The notes beneath the pieces were generated by a model. That model saw only the letters and a list, made by a program, of their open reading frames with translations. It did no database searches and had not been told where the DNA came from. Source: Eonycteris spelaea (lineage: Eukaryota; Chordata; Mammalia; Chiroptera; Pteropodidae). From it: a stretch of 64,000 bases of DNA. The stretch covers positions 514,501-578,500 of the forward strand of contig PUFA01000284.1 in the NCBI GenBank assembly GCA_003508835.1, written 5' to 3'. Positions within the stretch are counted from its first letter, which is position 1. Each line of letters opens with the position of its first letter. Positions 12,612-25,299 of this stretch are shown here, piece after piece. Both the position numbers and the translations under genes were made by a program.

Positions 12612-12815
12612 ATAAAGCAGAGGTTGACAAACTTCTTCTGTAAAGGGTCAAATAAATATTTTAGGCTTTGTGTACCATGCTGTCTCTGTTGTACGGTGAA
12701 AGTAGTCACAGATACCACATGAACAAATGTGCTGTGCTAGAACAAAGATTTACAAAAACAGGCAGTGAGCTGAGTTTGTTTTGCAATCTGTTATTTGCCA
12801 GTCCATGCTATGAAA
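12612..12815 (+). mobile_element. hAT-Charlie non-autonomous DNA transposon
   Basis: The blocks 'gaggttgacaaacttcttct', 'gtaaagggtcaaataaatat', 'tttaggctttgtgtaccatg' and 'acaaaaacaggcagtgagct' follow a Charlie-type MER element known for 'ctgtaaagggccagatagta'. The exact family name is uncertain. Terminal repeats are eroded. Confidence 0.65.
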
Positions 12816-13359
12816 GGTTTATTTACTAATCTCTAAACATATCTTGTGCTTTCACATCACTTTGTATTTACAAGTGGGTGTTCAAACTATATGTCCCTTT
12901 GTACAAATTCGAGAAAAGGGAAAATGTGCCTCCTCTAAGACAACAATTTAGCTATAAACCACCCCTTCAGGAGGATGAATTAGAAAAAGATTGTAAGCTA
13001 CTCTAAGGTAAGGGCCATATGTAGCTATTACTTCAACAAGGCCTCCAATAGATAATTAGTTCACATGTCTGATTCTGATACAGATGAAACAAAAATAGCT
13101 TCTGAAATACCTCATGTCTTTTGAACTCAGAACATAGAACATTAGATCCTTATACATATAAATTATCTTCTAGCTTTATTTTTATAGTGGGATAAAAAGG
13201 CAGTTGTAGAAACTCACAGTTCCCAAAGACAATGAATTTATGAGAGGTCAATGTAGTATTTTTTTAAAAAAATTTGCAGCGTCTGAACTTTTTCATTTGT
13301 TTGCAGATTTCTCCCCCAGATGGATCTTGGTGAGAGGCAAAGCTTTTCTCCACTGTAAC

Positions 13360-13790
13360 AGACCAACAGACCAGAACTATCTTTTCAAGTTCCCCTAGCC
13401 CCCCAAAAGATTAGCATGGAGATACATGACTAGACTTAATCAATCAGATGGTCCCACCTTGGACTTTAAATCTGGAGCCTAGTGACACAAGATGGGAGGC
13501 ACTGGAATATTACACTTGAGGCCACAGCTACTATACTTAGGGTGCAAGGGTAGCCCCTGAGCCTGTGAGATGGATAGTAGCTTCACCAGATAGGTCCTCT
13601 CCTGAGGTTGGGTTATCTGAGATTAGATCTGCTACTTAGTTTCTCTTGTTTTTACCCATTACCTGAGCTTTGCTTTCCAGCCTTATTGGCTGCTTTAGAA
13701 GCTGCATGATAATCTTTGCATATATTCCTTTTTGTTGTTTAAATCAACCATAACAAGTCTTTGGTGCTTGCAGCTAAGCTTATCGATTGA
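13360..13790 (+). mobile_element. Possible ancient LTR
   Basis: 'tgactagacttaatcaatca', 'ttcctttttgttgtttaaat' and 'agtctttggtgcttgcagct' resemble an old mammalian LTR that ends 'tgtcacttgcaacc'. The relation is loose and could be wrong. Confidence 0.25.
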
Positions 13791-13798
13791 CACAGTCT

Positions 13799-13849
13799 TT
13801 TTTCCACATTATCACCAACTGATATGGTGATAATGTTGTAGAAAAAAAA
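13799..13849. repeat. Short perfect hairpin
   Basis: 'cattatcacca' at 13807-13817 and its exact reverse complement 'tggtgataatg' at 13825-13835 are separated by seven bases. The stem can extend outward with T-rich and A-rich arms (cttttttcc against tagaaaaaaaa) with small bulges. It is a candidate cruciform or the core of a decayed miniature transposon. Confidence 0.75.
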
Positions 13850-14019
13850 TTACGTGTATCATTACTGGGATAATTTTTAGCTACCAGACTCTTAGAGTAA
13901 TTAATCAAAAGTTTTTCTTTTTAAATTGTGAGCCATTTAAATTTCTTAGCATTGTATTTATCATCTATACCCAATAAACTTTACCATATTCTTCATTATC
14001 AAGTTATTTTTCTTACCTT

Positions 14020-16290
14020 TTTAAAGGATATTTTTATAATGTGGATAATATTATATGTAATGTTTTAATTCTGAAATTTATTTCATATGTAGAGATACTC
14101 CAAATTTATTTTGTTATTATGAAATAGTTAACTTATTATCTCAACAATATTCTTTTTTTTCTTTCTCTGCTTTTTTGTAAGACAGGCAAGTTTATTTGTT
14201 TTTTGTTTAAATTCCATGCCTTGTAATGTTTACCTATCAGAATACTTATTTATTATAAAATTCTAAAATTCTATAATTATATTTATCAATATTCAGTGTA
14301 ATCACTATACACAATGCATAACAATTGGGAAAACAAGAATAAATGAGAGACAATATTTTATAGTAGTCTGTGTTTTGGAATTGACTACATCTTATTATTT
14401 TTCAGCTGATAAAGCAAAAAGTCCTGATGACAATGCTCGATTATGCTAGAACTTGGCCAGTGAAATAATCTGGAAACATAGAAAAGCAATGAGAGCCTGA
14501 AAATGTACACAAAATGCATAAATGTACACAAAGTGCATAAAAGGATGAGTCTTCCAGATTGCTAAATTACTGTCTGGAAGTGGAAGGGAGAGACTTAGCC
14601 AAAATTTCTCATATGAAATAAGTGGGCAAAATTCACTTCATGAGTAGGTGAAGTTGTAAGCATTACCAAATAATAACTATAAAATTATTAAAGATTAAGA
14701 AAAAATAAATAAAAAATTAATATATATATAAGCCACTGGTTACAAGATTGTGAAGCTTCATCTGGATAACATAAAACAATGTTGGTTAAGTTAAAATTCT
14801 GGAAACATCCAACTTACACAAGACTAATCCCCAGAAAAAGGCCAGATATAAGGTAATAATTATGCTAGTAGACTACAACAGCCACTGCCAGGAAGTTAGA
14901 AGAAGTATTTCAGATAACCTTTCACACTTTTTATACTACTGATAAATTTTATCTTCCAAGTCACTGTGAATTCCTCATATTGGGTCTTCAGAACCCTTCT
15001 TAGTCTGAAAAGTCTTGTATGTGAAGAAGCAACTCAGCAAATTTTCACCCAGCTATGACCAACCATTGTGACTGGTTGAAAACTGTGATCTTGAAGGTTA
15101 ATGACTTATTTTCCTATCACTTGAGATGTTAAACAAAAGATACCAAAAATATGAACTCTTACCAACATGGAAAAAAATTTTATATATTGTAGCATAGGCT
15201 TGGGATGTATTTCTCAGCTTAAGAGCATGTTACATGGGAAAATATTCCCTCTCTAATTTTGTTTCATAATGGACTGGAATAGGAGTTGAAGAGATATGCT
15301 ATGGAAGTGTGAATTAGTACTGACAAACTTCATTCTTAACCTGAGATGACCCCAATGATGATAACAGTGATCTAAGTAGAACAATACACTGAAGCAAAGA
15401 ATTACCCCCAAATATCTGTGCAGATAAATTACTTTTTTAATATGGTAGGGGAAGAATAAAGAAAACATATAGAATTATAATTCTAAATTACTAGTGAAAA
15501 GCTGTTTTTTATAATATTTTGATACTAAAAAATAATCTTACTACATACATGATAAATAGTAACTGTCTCAGGAAACAACTAGTGCTTCCAAAGGCAACCC
15601 AAGAATCTGCCTAAATAAATAAAATTAAAAATTAAAAAGAGAAAAATAATGAACATAAAAAACCCTTTTCACAACTTTTAATTAAAGCAGAATGAAACTT
15701 GGCAGCTTCATCTGGAATAGTTCAGAAGAGGAGGTCAATGCCCTAGGATGAACCCCATCCCTGATTGACAGGTCAGAGAGTATTTTACTTAATTAAACCC
15801 ATGGAGGAATGTTTTGGGGGGTTTATATGAAGAATATTGAGAAGAGAATAGAAAAAGTATAAGAATGCCATTCCTCACTATGCTTATGTTAAAGGCTGCC
15901 TTAGATCCATTGAACACAAGACATCGCAACTTCCATACCCCCAGGCACATACTCCTACTAGGGGCCAGATATGGAGAGAATCTGGCAGAAGGCATTGTTG
16001 ATTCTGTTTCTGTTACCTTGATAATCACTTTTTTGCAATACTTATAAAGCATCAGTTTTAGTTTTGGAAGCACACAGCCCACCCACTGAGGCAAAGTGTT
16101 CTTTTCTTGACTAAACATATGCCTGATTCTTGGAGAGAATGTGAGAAGAGTTGAAAAAGGCTCCACACTTGGTGGGGAAAAAAGAATGTTTTAATTTTGA
16201 ATGACAAAATTTAGGTTTTTCAATATTAAAAGTTTAAACATTTCTCTGCATGACACTCAAAATTGGATGCTACATCATTTTTTCACTTTT
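14020..16290. other. Unassigned AT-rich sequence
   Basis: Very AT-rich, with no confident repeat assignment. It holds a 19-bp near-perfect tandem duplication at 14501-14538. Open frames at 15253-15468 and 15789-16166 show no recognisable protein content. Confidence 0.4.
14501..14538 (+). repeat. 19-bp tandem duplication
   Basis: 'aaatgtacacaaaatgcat' is followed at once by the same unit with one A-to-G change. Confidence 0.9.
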
Positions 16291-16294
16291 CCAT

Positions 16295-16445
16295 TGCTTT
16301 TATCCATTTATTCATTCATATGTGCAAACAGTTAATTTTACTGTCCCTCTATTAAGCTCTAGGCATGCATTGATCTTTGGTGATTAAGTGGTGAAGAGAG
16401 ACACTGTTTATGTTCTCATGGATCTTATATTTGTGGGAGGCCTAC
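16295..16445 (-). repeat. L2 LINE 3' end
   Basis: 'tttatccatttattcattca', 'tattaagctctaggcatgca' and 'tgttctcatggatcttatat' follow the antisense L2 3' UTR order. Confidence 0.6.
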
Positions 16446-16854
16446 CATTAAAAAAAAATTATGTTTCATGTCAGCTTTAGGTTAGAGTATTTAAGGTCGT
16501 GTGAATAGACATTTAATCTTTGGAATCCAGTTATTTGCACACATCTGATGTGAGAATTTAGGTGCAAGTTTGAGATTAAGTTGTTGATGATGAGGCCACC
16601 TGGGTTGTTAGAGGATAAAGCCTAGAATGTGGAGAATCAGTATTCCCCTGACTTGGGGAAAATGACCACAGGAGGGGTAAAATGAGCACTGGGTAGCATG
16701 CCTCCTTTACCACCTGATTTATCCTTTGCCCTGTATTTGTGGATTGAATCCATTACTCATGATTATTAAACACAAATGACTGCTGCCAAATGTCCTTTCA
16801 AACTTCACATTCCTGCTGAGTCACTTGCCTGGAGCTTTTGGATGCTGATATTTA

Positions 16855-17560
16855 CTACTCTAGAATAGGTACAGAAAACAAGCAGACAAATAAGATGAGA
16901 AGATAATCACCGACCCTTAAAAATGTTGACAATCTGGTGACAGCTAGAGAGGAGGGGGCTTGGGAGCTGGCAGAATGGGGTGAAGGGTTAAAGAAGTACA
17001 AATTATAGTTGATAGATAGTCACAGGGATAGATAGTCACGGCATAAGGAATGCAGTGATCATTAACATGATGGCTATGTGGAGGGCCAGAGGAGAGAAAG
17101 AAAAATTAGGGGGATCATTTTATAATTATATAAATATCTCACCAATGTACTATATACTTGAACTAATAATAAAATAAATTTTAAAAATGTTGAAAGAACA
17201 CAAATAATTTAATGGTAAGGAGAGAAAAAGTAGGGAATTAATTTCAGTGGGGTAAGCAGAATGTTCTCTCAGAAAAGGTGACATTTTAACTGCAAAGGAT
17301 GATAATAAATCGGATATGAGAAAAGCTAATGAGAAGATTATTTCATTTAGAGGAAACAGCTAGTGAAAAATACTAAAGCAGTGAAGAGTTAATCGGTCCT
17401 AGGGATAGAAAGTAGGCTAGTGTAGCAGGGAGTAGAGAATGAAAAAATATAGTATAAGAAGATGCTAAAAAATTAGGCGGGCCCCAGATCATGCAATGTA
17501 GACTGTGATAACATAAATCATATGATGTTTTGAGTTCACCTGTCAGGTTATTATTTATAG
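16855..17560 (-). repeat. L2 LINE fragment split by a later L1 insertion
   Basis: The left part (16855-16929) has 'cagaaaacaagcagacaaat'. The right part (17194-17560) has 'agaaaaggtgacattttaac', 'aagtaggctagtgtagcagg' and 'ggccccagatcatgcaatgt', in the order of antisense L2. The two parts join when the L1 tail at 16930-17180 and one copy of its target duplication are removed. Confidence 0.6.
16930..17180 (+). mobile_element. 5'-truncated L1 3' end with 13-bp target duplication
   Basis: About 250 bp of L1 3' UTR: 'aagtacaaattatagttgat', 'agtcacagggatagatagtc', 'tataaatatctcaccaatgt' and an A-rich tail 'aataataaaataaa'. The 13-mer TTAAAAATGTTGA occurs at 16917-16929 and again at 17181-17193. 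This is the expected target-site duplication. The insertion lies inside an L2, so it is younger than that L2. Confidence 0.85.
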
Positions 17561-17564
17561 CTAT

Positions 17565-20500
17565 TTAGATGGAGCACAATAGCTGAAGCTCTAAAGAATA
17601 AAATGAATAAAGCCAAATCACATGAATTAGACTTAGCAAAAATTAAGATGTATACTAAATATTTAAATGGCAGCCAGACCACTGTAATTAATTTCCTAAG
17701 AAATGCCCTCATATTATGCAGTTGTGAGAAAGATTAGTGAATCCTATGAGGTGTTTTATTAAGAAAAAAATAATTTTATGTTGACTTAACAATTCAATTA
17801 CAAATGAGTATAATTAAAGAATGTTTTCAATCAAATATATTGTTTTTCTGAAACATGAGAATCTGAGATGAAATTAAGATAATCGTTTCTAACATTAATT
17901 GTAGTATATAAAAATACACTACATTTGGCTTCTGAACATTTTTCATTTTTTTGAAATTATTCTTAAAATGAAGTTTATAGTTGGAAGATGGTGTTCCCTC
18001 TGAAAACCAGCTATCAAACGTGAACATTTTTCTGTTAAACTATTAAAAAAAAATAACATTGGAGTGAAATACAGGAGTCAGCATTTGTTGGAAGATAAAC
18101 AATTAAAGTGTGTCTATCACCTAAAGTTTGTTACAGAAAGTTTTTCAGACAAGTGAAACATGGTTTAATACCAAAATTGTGGTGCCAACACTTGGGCCTT
18201 GAATTAAGTCAAAGAAGATTCTCAATGAGTAAGGATGAGGTTATGTTTCAGTTTGGGTTCTTCATTGGAAAACAGGCATAAAAATATATATTTAATTATA
18301 TTTGTGAACCTTTATTATTATTTTGTGAAGAATTCTAATTTTATAAGATCTCAGCTAGTACTTACATAGAATCCAACTCATTGGATTCGTACTTGTGGAT
18401 CAACCACCTTCTGGATTGTCTGTAACCCATCTTTTATCAACCACATACTCTTCTAGTTTACTCTCTTTGCAGTTAGCTGATGGTCAGAGAATGAAGATTA
18501 ATTTCAATATTGCCTGAGGCAAACAATTCAGAAGGCACATCTACTGTTAAATGCTAAGCATCCTTAAACCAATTATGAAATACAAATGATGTATGGGTTA
18601 CCTCAAACCAAAAACTTACTACATGATCTTCTCACCTAAAAATAACTTCTCAAAAGAAATTAAAATTTTTTTTTGAATTACTGTATCTTTGAGGTGCAAG
18701 TAAGGTATTGATAATTAGAACATGCATAATTTATCTGAGTCTCCATGTAAGCACTCAGTAAATATATTTTCACTGATTTTTTTCTAGTTCTCTTTAAGTT
18801 CCAAGTTGGCTTGTTTGTTTTTTTGTTTGTTTGTTTTCTGGGCATATGTGCACTAAGGCAGATTGGACTCACTGAAATTTTGTTGGGTATGATTGCTTAT
18901 AGACCACAATATCAAAGAACTTAGAAGTTCTTAGAAGTTGTTGGACCCAGAAAAAAAAAAATCCCATTGGTTTATTTACACAAAAAGTTTATATTAAAGC
19001 AAAATTCAAAAGATAGAAGTCTCTCAAAACTCCTAAGAAAATGATATTTCCCAAACTGAAAGCCAACTTAATTTATAAATTTAGTTATCCTTCATCCATG
19101 TAAGAATTGTTTAATATAGTTGCTGTTACAGTCCCAAAGTGGAATTCTGTTCTTCCAAGTCACTCTGATTAAGAAGTCTTCAAATAGTTTTAGAATAAAA
19201 ACATGAAGCAAATGCCTGCTGATGATGCTTTACTGAGTTATTTAGCATTTTTAAAATAACCTAATCATCCTTCTTTTTCTTCAAATATTCAGTTTTTGTT
19301 TAGATTTTGAATTCAATTTAACATTTATTGAAGGCAGTGTAATCATCCTAAGAAAACAAAATCTTTAAGACTAATCATTCAATTTCTCAAATTACTATAT
19401 AGTTTAATGGAAAAAATGGCTTGTTTTCAAGGAAGCTGTTGGCAAAGGATCAGCATTACTAAAGCAGTATGGACCCTCCATTGTGCATAAAGAATACTCA
19501 TATACAATTTTTTAAAGAATGAATATTCTTCAAGATGTGACTAGAGACTGCAAAGCAAATAAAAGCCTCAAGTGTAGAACATTGTTTTTTTTTTTTAATG
19601 AAGAATGTAATATCATGTAATATACAAAGGGAAAATAGGAGATCAAGAAATCTTATAAAGGTTAAGATTTTTATATTTAGCATAAGATTGCCCTTTGTCT
19701 GTAAATACAATTGGGAATAGATCAGGATTAGATGGGTGACATACATAGCAGAAACCAGCTACCTAACCCCCAACACAGGCCAAGACTAGGCGCATAGTTT
19801 CAGCGACAGGGGAAAAGCAAAGCTTTTTATTTTCTCCCTATGTTAGATACAATAAAACATTTCAACCCAAAATTACAGAGTGAAATGTGTTACAGAAGAT
19901 ATCAGTGCAAAAAAAAAAAAAAAGAATCTCAAGTGTAAATAATGATATTTCTATTTTAATAATTACAGTGCATTGCAAAGCAGTGTAAACTTTAATATTT
20001 ATTGAATGTCCACCAGCACTCCTTCCTTGAGATAATTTCTCTGGCTGTCTAGACATATCTTCATCATTGGAAAAGGTTTACCTCATATTATGTGCTAGTA
20101 TATTTGGTTATTTCCAAAGAGAGAGGAGATCATAGAGATGTATAGTCTAATATTCTCAATATGCAATGTGAATCCTAAGTCAAAAGCTCTTCTTAGATTT
20201 TGTCTTGGCTATCATTTCACAATTAAGAGAGTGCAGTAGTTGTTAACAGTTCAAACCTTAAAATCTGAGAAAATCCATGAGCCATTTTTAGCTTGCTTAT
20301 TGACTAGTTTTATAAAACCAGACAAAATGTTTGACCTTACAAAGTCATCTTTCCCCTTAGAAAATGTATAAAATAATAGAAGTTATCTTACATAGTGGTT
20401 GTAAGATCCAACAAGATAAGGCACATGACCTTAGTAATGTACCCAACTCATATTAAGTGCTAAATGAATGATCATCTATTAAAACAAATAAATGAGCCAA

Positions 20501-22365
20501 CAAGCATTACTTAACAAGAAAACCATGTCTATCTTGCTTTTTCTAGGTCATTCGTATAAATCTGCAGTTTTCACATCCAAAGAAAGTTTTTATTTAAGTC
20601 TTAAATAATACACCAATATTTATTTTCATACACATGTGGCAATTAGCAAATGGTACATAATCATAATATAATGATAGAGATCATCTACAAAACTAAACAC
20701 TTTATCATTTGAGGAAAAATAATAAATGTTGCCAGTAAGTAAGATTAAAAAGTCAATCCATTTGACTATTTATGGCTTTTTTTCCACACTAGCTTGTGAT
20801 ATTTCCCAGGCATACTACAAGAACTTCACAATTGTTTTATAAGGCTTTTGAGTTTTTTTCCTGTATTCTGCCATAAATGAATGCAAATTATTTAACTCTT
20901 ATGTGTTGCCTACAACAAATAATGTTACGTGACTTCCAAAAACAAATATTTATTTTCATGTTACAAATCAGTAAATGTAGAACCACAGCTATGATTCCAT
21001 TCCAGGATGACGATTGAGTTCAGGATTGTTCCAGGGTCTTCTAGGCTTCCAGGCTAAAATAACAACCCTTTGTAACATGTCCATTCTTGTGTCAGAGGGA
21101 AAGAGACAAAAGAGTTGGGAGAAAGCTGCAGATGGCTCTTAAATCTTCTCCTCATACATGGCCATTAAGTGAAACATATACTTAACATATCACGTAACTA
21201 AGCACAAAATCGATGAGGCAGGGACAGATATTTTCCCCACACATGTTACATGATAATATGCAGAATCTATCATTATCATCATTTTTTATCAGAGGAAAGA
21301 GTGACGGAACAGTACTAAATATGCTTCATAAAAACAGAGGTTCAAAAAAGTTTCACTACTTATAGACTTAATGTGAGTGAAATACAAATCAAGTACATAT
21401 TACCTCAAGAAGTCAGGAAAAACATTTGAATACATTTTTTTGAATGACAATAAATAGTAAGAGCTTAATTTCTCCATTCATGTTACTTGCAAGTATATTA
21501 TTTGTTGGAAGAATAAATCTGCAAACTCCATGATTTCTTAATGGGAACAGATGAAGAGAGTTTTAAGCATGCATGAGGATGAAGTAACAGAGCATCACCA
21601 ATTCATTTGGTCTTTCTTTATATATAAAGGGAAATGGCTTTTTTAAAAAAGAAAATTAAAAAAAAAGTCAAACAAAGCTATATTCATATCCAATCAAAGA
21701 GGCTAATATCTTAGGAAGGTCAGTGGATTGATACTCTGGGAAGATGAATCAAACAACATCCAAAACTGAGAAACAACCCTAAGATTAGACAATCAATGAA
21801 TCACTGAGCACCTAATCAGCCTGTCTCCTTAAAACATCATGATCAAAAGGCAAATCAATAGCATCAATCATATTATGATCTCGCTAAAATGATGAATAAT
21901 GAGTTAAGACCAGACAGTTAAAAACTTTCTGCAATATTATTATGAGCAATAAAATGTAGGGAATCCAATGAGGCAATTACGAGGTTGAAAATGCAAGAAA
22001 TATGGTCAGTCTCTAACAGTTAGCATGCTTAATATAGCAGGGGTACCTGACCTGAAGGACTGTGCTATAAACTGCAAGCCACTTTGATGACTGAAAGACG
22101 TCTAGAAACTCCCCAAAAGGAGGAAATTCCAGAGTTTCTCATGTTGAAGAAATATTTATTGTAATCTTTCTTTGGAAAGCCTCAACAGCCTAATAAATCT
22201 AGAGATGATCAAGTGTCTTAAGTCCTTAATTTTCAGCAACTAATAATCTGAGGAAAAGCAGCCATCATTTCACTCCATGACTACTAATGAGAAACAAGGG
22301 AACCTGGAAACTTCTCCACAAGAAAGCACTTTTTCTTTTTAAGTTAGATAAATGTATAGAAATAG
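17565..22365. other. Unassigned AT-rich sequence
   Basis: Long AT-rich stretch with short A runs (18951-18961, 19909-19923) and a TTTG-rich run near 18810-18838. No gene, RNA or confidently named repeat was recognised. Open frames are at most 82 codons and are rich in Ile, Leu, Phe and Lys, as expected from composition. Confidence 0.45.
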
Positions 22366-22370
22366 ATGAT

Positions 22371-22444
22371 GAAGATAATGATAGATGATGATAGATGATA
22401 GAAAGATAGAAAGATAGATAGATGATATATGATGATTGATAGAT

Positions 22445-22533
<89 letters not shown>

Positions 22534-22544
22534 GATAGATAGAT

Positions 22545-22578
<34 letters not shown>

Positions 22579-22602
22579 GATAGATAGACAGATGATAGAG
22601 AG
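22371..22602 (+). repeat. (GATA)n microsatellite
   Basis: Long GATA array with irregular GATGATA interruptions on the left and single interruptions (gtaga, gagata) inside. The 117-codon Leu/Ser/Ile/Tyr frame on the minus strand is a translation of the array, not a gene. Confidence 0.97.
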
Positions 22603-22636
22603 AGCTAGCCCTGCACACTCCTTACCTTTTAGAACT

Positions 22637-22855
22637 TAGTAATTCTCAAGCAGGGGTAATTTTGCCCCCCAGGGAATGTTTAGCAATGTCTGGAGACATT
22701 TTTAAAACTCACAGCTGCAGAGATGCTACTGCATTTGGTGGGCAGAGACCAAGGACTCTGCTAAACATCTTACAATAAACAGTATAGTCCTCGACACAAA
22801 ATAAAATTATTTTGGCTCGAAATGTCAATAGGACTAAGACTGAGAAACTCAGCTC
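22637..22855 (+). mobile_element. MER20 (hAT-Charlie)
   Basis: Nearly complete MER20 order: 'taattctcaagcaggggtaa', 'ttttgccccccagggaatgt', 'agcaatgtctggagacattt', 'tctgctaaacatcttacaat', 'aaatgtcaatagga' and 'gagaaactcagc'. The terminal 'gttctcaa' and 'ttgagaa' inverted repeats are recognisable. MER20 copies have been reported as regulatory elements in endometrial stromal cells of placental mammals. Nothing here shows that this copy is active. Confidence 0.85.
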
Positions 22856-22974
22856 TATTTGAAACTTAAACTAATTCCCCCTGTGAAAGTTCTGGTTCTA
22901 TCTGAAGGCTGCTTCATTTGCTATTCCCTCTCCCTATTTCTCCATATGACCTGTTTCTTCACATCTGTCATGGT

Positions 22975-23230
22975 GGGCTCAAACATCAACTTCTCAGGGA
23001 ATCCTCCTTCATACCACCTGCCCCTTTATGCCTGGATTGTTTATCAACATTTGCCATACTATTTATTTACTTATTTTGTTTCTTGTCTGTCTCCCTCCAT
23101 TAGAATTTCAGATCTGTGTCAAAAGATCTGTCTTTCTTTTTATCCCGCTGATATATGAGCAGCACCTAAAATAATGCCAGGCACATATGTGTTTCACTAA
23201 ATAGTTTTTTAAAAAATTCCTGAATATTGA
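22975..23230 (+). repeat. L2 LINE 3' UTR
   Basis: 'caacttctcagggaatcctc', 'ttcttgtctgtctccctcca', 'ttagaatttcagatctgtgt' and 'ataatgccaggcacatatgt' match the L2 3' UTR through the 'agtgcctggcacatag' block. The 99-codon frame at 22859-23158 is repeat-derived. Confidence 0.7.
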
Positions 23231-23448
23231 TCAGTTCATCATGTGTGGCTATCTTCACCAGTTTAGTCTAGAAAGATCTTAGATAAATACCCTGAATTCT
23301 CATAGAAGGGTATAGGAGGAAAGAGCTAGAATGTAATAGGAAAGTTACAAGCCTAAATCTAATCAACTGCTTGTAACTATCTTATCATTAGTGTGAAACA
23401 TAAAAGACACCTAAAGGGAAAAAAGTAAAAAGTAATCATGTGCCCATA

Positions 23449-23453
<5 letters not shown>

Positions 23454-23543
<90 letters not shown>
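23454..23543 (+). repeat. (GA)n microsatellite
   Basis: About 45 GA units with one A interruption near 23511. Confidence 0.97.
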
Positions 23544-23545
<2 letters not shown>

Positions 23546-24039
23546 TGCTGTGTACAACTTCCATGCATACAGTCATTTGAGAGATATGTATATTCTGTTG
23601 TGGGGTATGAATGATTCATAAGAATTCATCACACTGGGATGGGGAGTTTATAAATTCTTACTTTCTTTTGACTTGATTCTATTCTTGCTAGAGGTCACCT
23701 TCTTTTCACTAACCCGGCTTTCTAGTTACCCCAGCACTAGAAAAGGATTGCTCTAATAGGTAAATAAGCAAATGGTTTGGTTCCAAAAAAAAGTGACCCA
23801 AGAGATTAGAAAGATCTAAGAATGTTGCTTTGTCTAACTAAGCCAGTTTTCATACCTCTATATACAAGTATCTACTGTGTGGAGAGGTCACAAGATTTAA
23901 TAACAAGTGCCCAAAATACATTAATGTTCTTTGTTTTTGTTTTGTCACCATATAATAAAAATAATTTATAATTCAGTCTCTTTTTTTCAGTCTTTAGATC
24001 TACTTCATTAGAAAAACTTTGTGTATTTCCATATTAGCC

Positions 24040-24214
24040 TTTTTAAATTTTATTTTTGATATTCAATATTATTTTATATTAGTACAGCATAGCAGTTAGA
24101 CATTTATATAGTTTACAAAGTGTTCCCCCTGATAAGTCTAGTACCTACCAGGCACCATATATATAGTTATGACAATATTATTGACTATATTTCATATGCT
24201 GTACTTTATACCCT
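24040..24214 (-). mobile_element. 5'-truncated L1 3' end
   Basis: The + strand starts with a T-rich tail and continues 'gatattcaatattattttat', 'agcagttagacatttatata', 'aagtctagtacctaccaggc' and 'tattgactatatttcatatg'. These are antisense L1 3' UTR blocks. No clear target duplication was found. Confidence 0.7.
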
Positions 24215-24419
24215 AATATAATTGACTTTAGTCAATTTGAGTCAGTTTCTCTAAATCTGACCAGGCATAGGAGCCCTGACAAGAGTGGAGTTTTAGAGCT
24301 TCAAGGATGATGATGTCACTAACGTGGCACCCCAAACGGTGTAGCTATTTAGTCTGCCCTATATGGTAGACATTACCAGTACTCACCAATATCTGGTTTT
24401 TCTCTCCTTTTGGTCATTT

Positions 24420-24745
24420 AAATCACACTTCCCAGCTATCTTGCAGTTGGTTGGGGTCAAGAGACTAGTTTAGGCCAATGGTAGTAAATGGAACTTCAGA
24501 TATGTGTCACTTAGAAAATGAAATACAGAATAGTGAAATCAAACTTCCATGCACTCATTCTCTCCCCACTCCACGGTGATTACTGAACTGGTGTTACTAT
24601 CATTGAGTCTCCGGAAAGCATGGAGTAGAGCCCCACCCCCTATGATGTATAATAAGTGTGAGAAAAAAATTAAACTTTGTTGGTTAAGCCATTGAGATTT
24701 GAGGACATATGCTGTCTGTAAAACTTGCCCTGCCAAACTATAGTA
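24420..24745 (+). mobile_element. Ancient LTR, probably MLT1-type
   Basis: 'cttcccagctatcttgcagt', 'taggccaatggtagtaaatg', an 'aaattaaactttgttggtta' block and 'gccattgagatttgaggaca' follow an old mammalian LTR pattern ('gaaataaactttgtgttaag' then 'ccactgagatttgggg'). The family is uncertain. Confidence 0.45.
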
Positions 24746-24877
24746 AGATAAACAGAAAGGTTTAGAATCAATGCATAGTGGAGGCTGGAGCAATTGTGAC
24801 TTCCCTACTAAAAAAAGGAGAGTGGAGGAATGACTGAGGTGAAGGGACACACATTTATTTCAGGGTTTCTATTTCCT

Positions 24878-24878
<1 letters not shown>

Positions 24879-24923
<45 letters not shown>

Positions 24924-24925
24924 CA
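24879..24925 (+). repeat. (GT)n(GC)n microsatellite
   Basis: About 20 GT units that end in an alternating GCGCGCGC run. The alternating purine-pyrimidine stretch with CG steps is favourable to Z-DNA. Confidence 0.95.
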
Positions 24926-25117
24926 TAGGGTAAATCCTGCCTAGACACACCTTAGATCTGCTGTTATCATTCATGTGCAATATATCTAATCATATTATAA
25001 ATGCATCTAGCTTTTCCAGTGCTTCTATTATTTTTCTTTTTATAGAGTATTGCATTCCTTGAATTACGAACTTTCAGGGGATTGAGGGACAGCAGGCAGG
25101 CTCCTCATGGAGTATAC

Positions 25118-25160
25118 CTTTGACTTCACATTACAGAGCTGACCCATGCTTCCAAATCTT
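25118..25160 (-). other. Exon-like segment with splice-site look-alikes
   Basis: Read on the minus strand, a pyrimidine-rich run ending in 'ctgaattgcag' precedes 43 bases that end in 'gtcaaag' before 'gtatac'. The acceptor-like side is strong and the donor is moderate. CpGs are unusually frequent nearby (25175-25230). No homologous protein was recognised, so this is a composition and signal observation only. Confidence 0.2.
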
Positions 25161-25299
25161 CTGCAATTCAGAGATCGAAAGCGAGAAGACAGATGGTAAC
25201 TAAAAATACAACACATATTACGCATTTCGCTGACCCTAGATAAAGCACATAGGCTGTTCCCTGGGACCAGACACTTGCTAAAAGGTATTATCACATCGT

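Noticed and set aside
13415..13435. 'agattagcatgg' resembling part of U6 snRNA
   Set aside because: Only a 12-base match. The rest of U6 is absent on either side.
22265..22618. 117-codon minus-strand open frame
   Set aside because: It is the GATA microsatellite translated as a Leu/Ser/Ile/Tyr repeat.
23377..23619. 80-codon Ser/Leu frame
   Set aside because: Translation of the (GA)n microsatellite on the minus strand.
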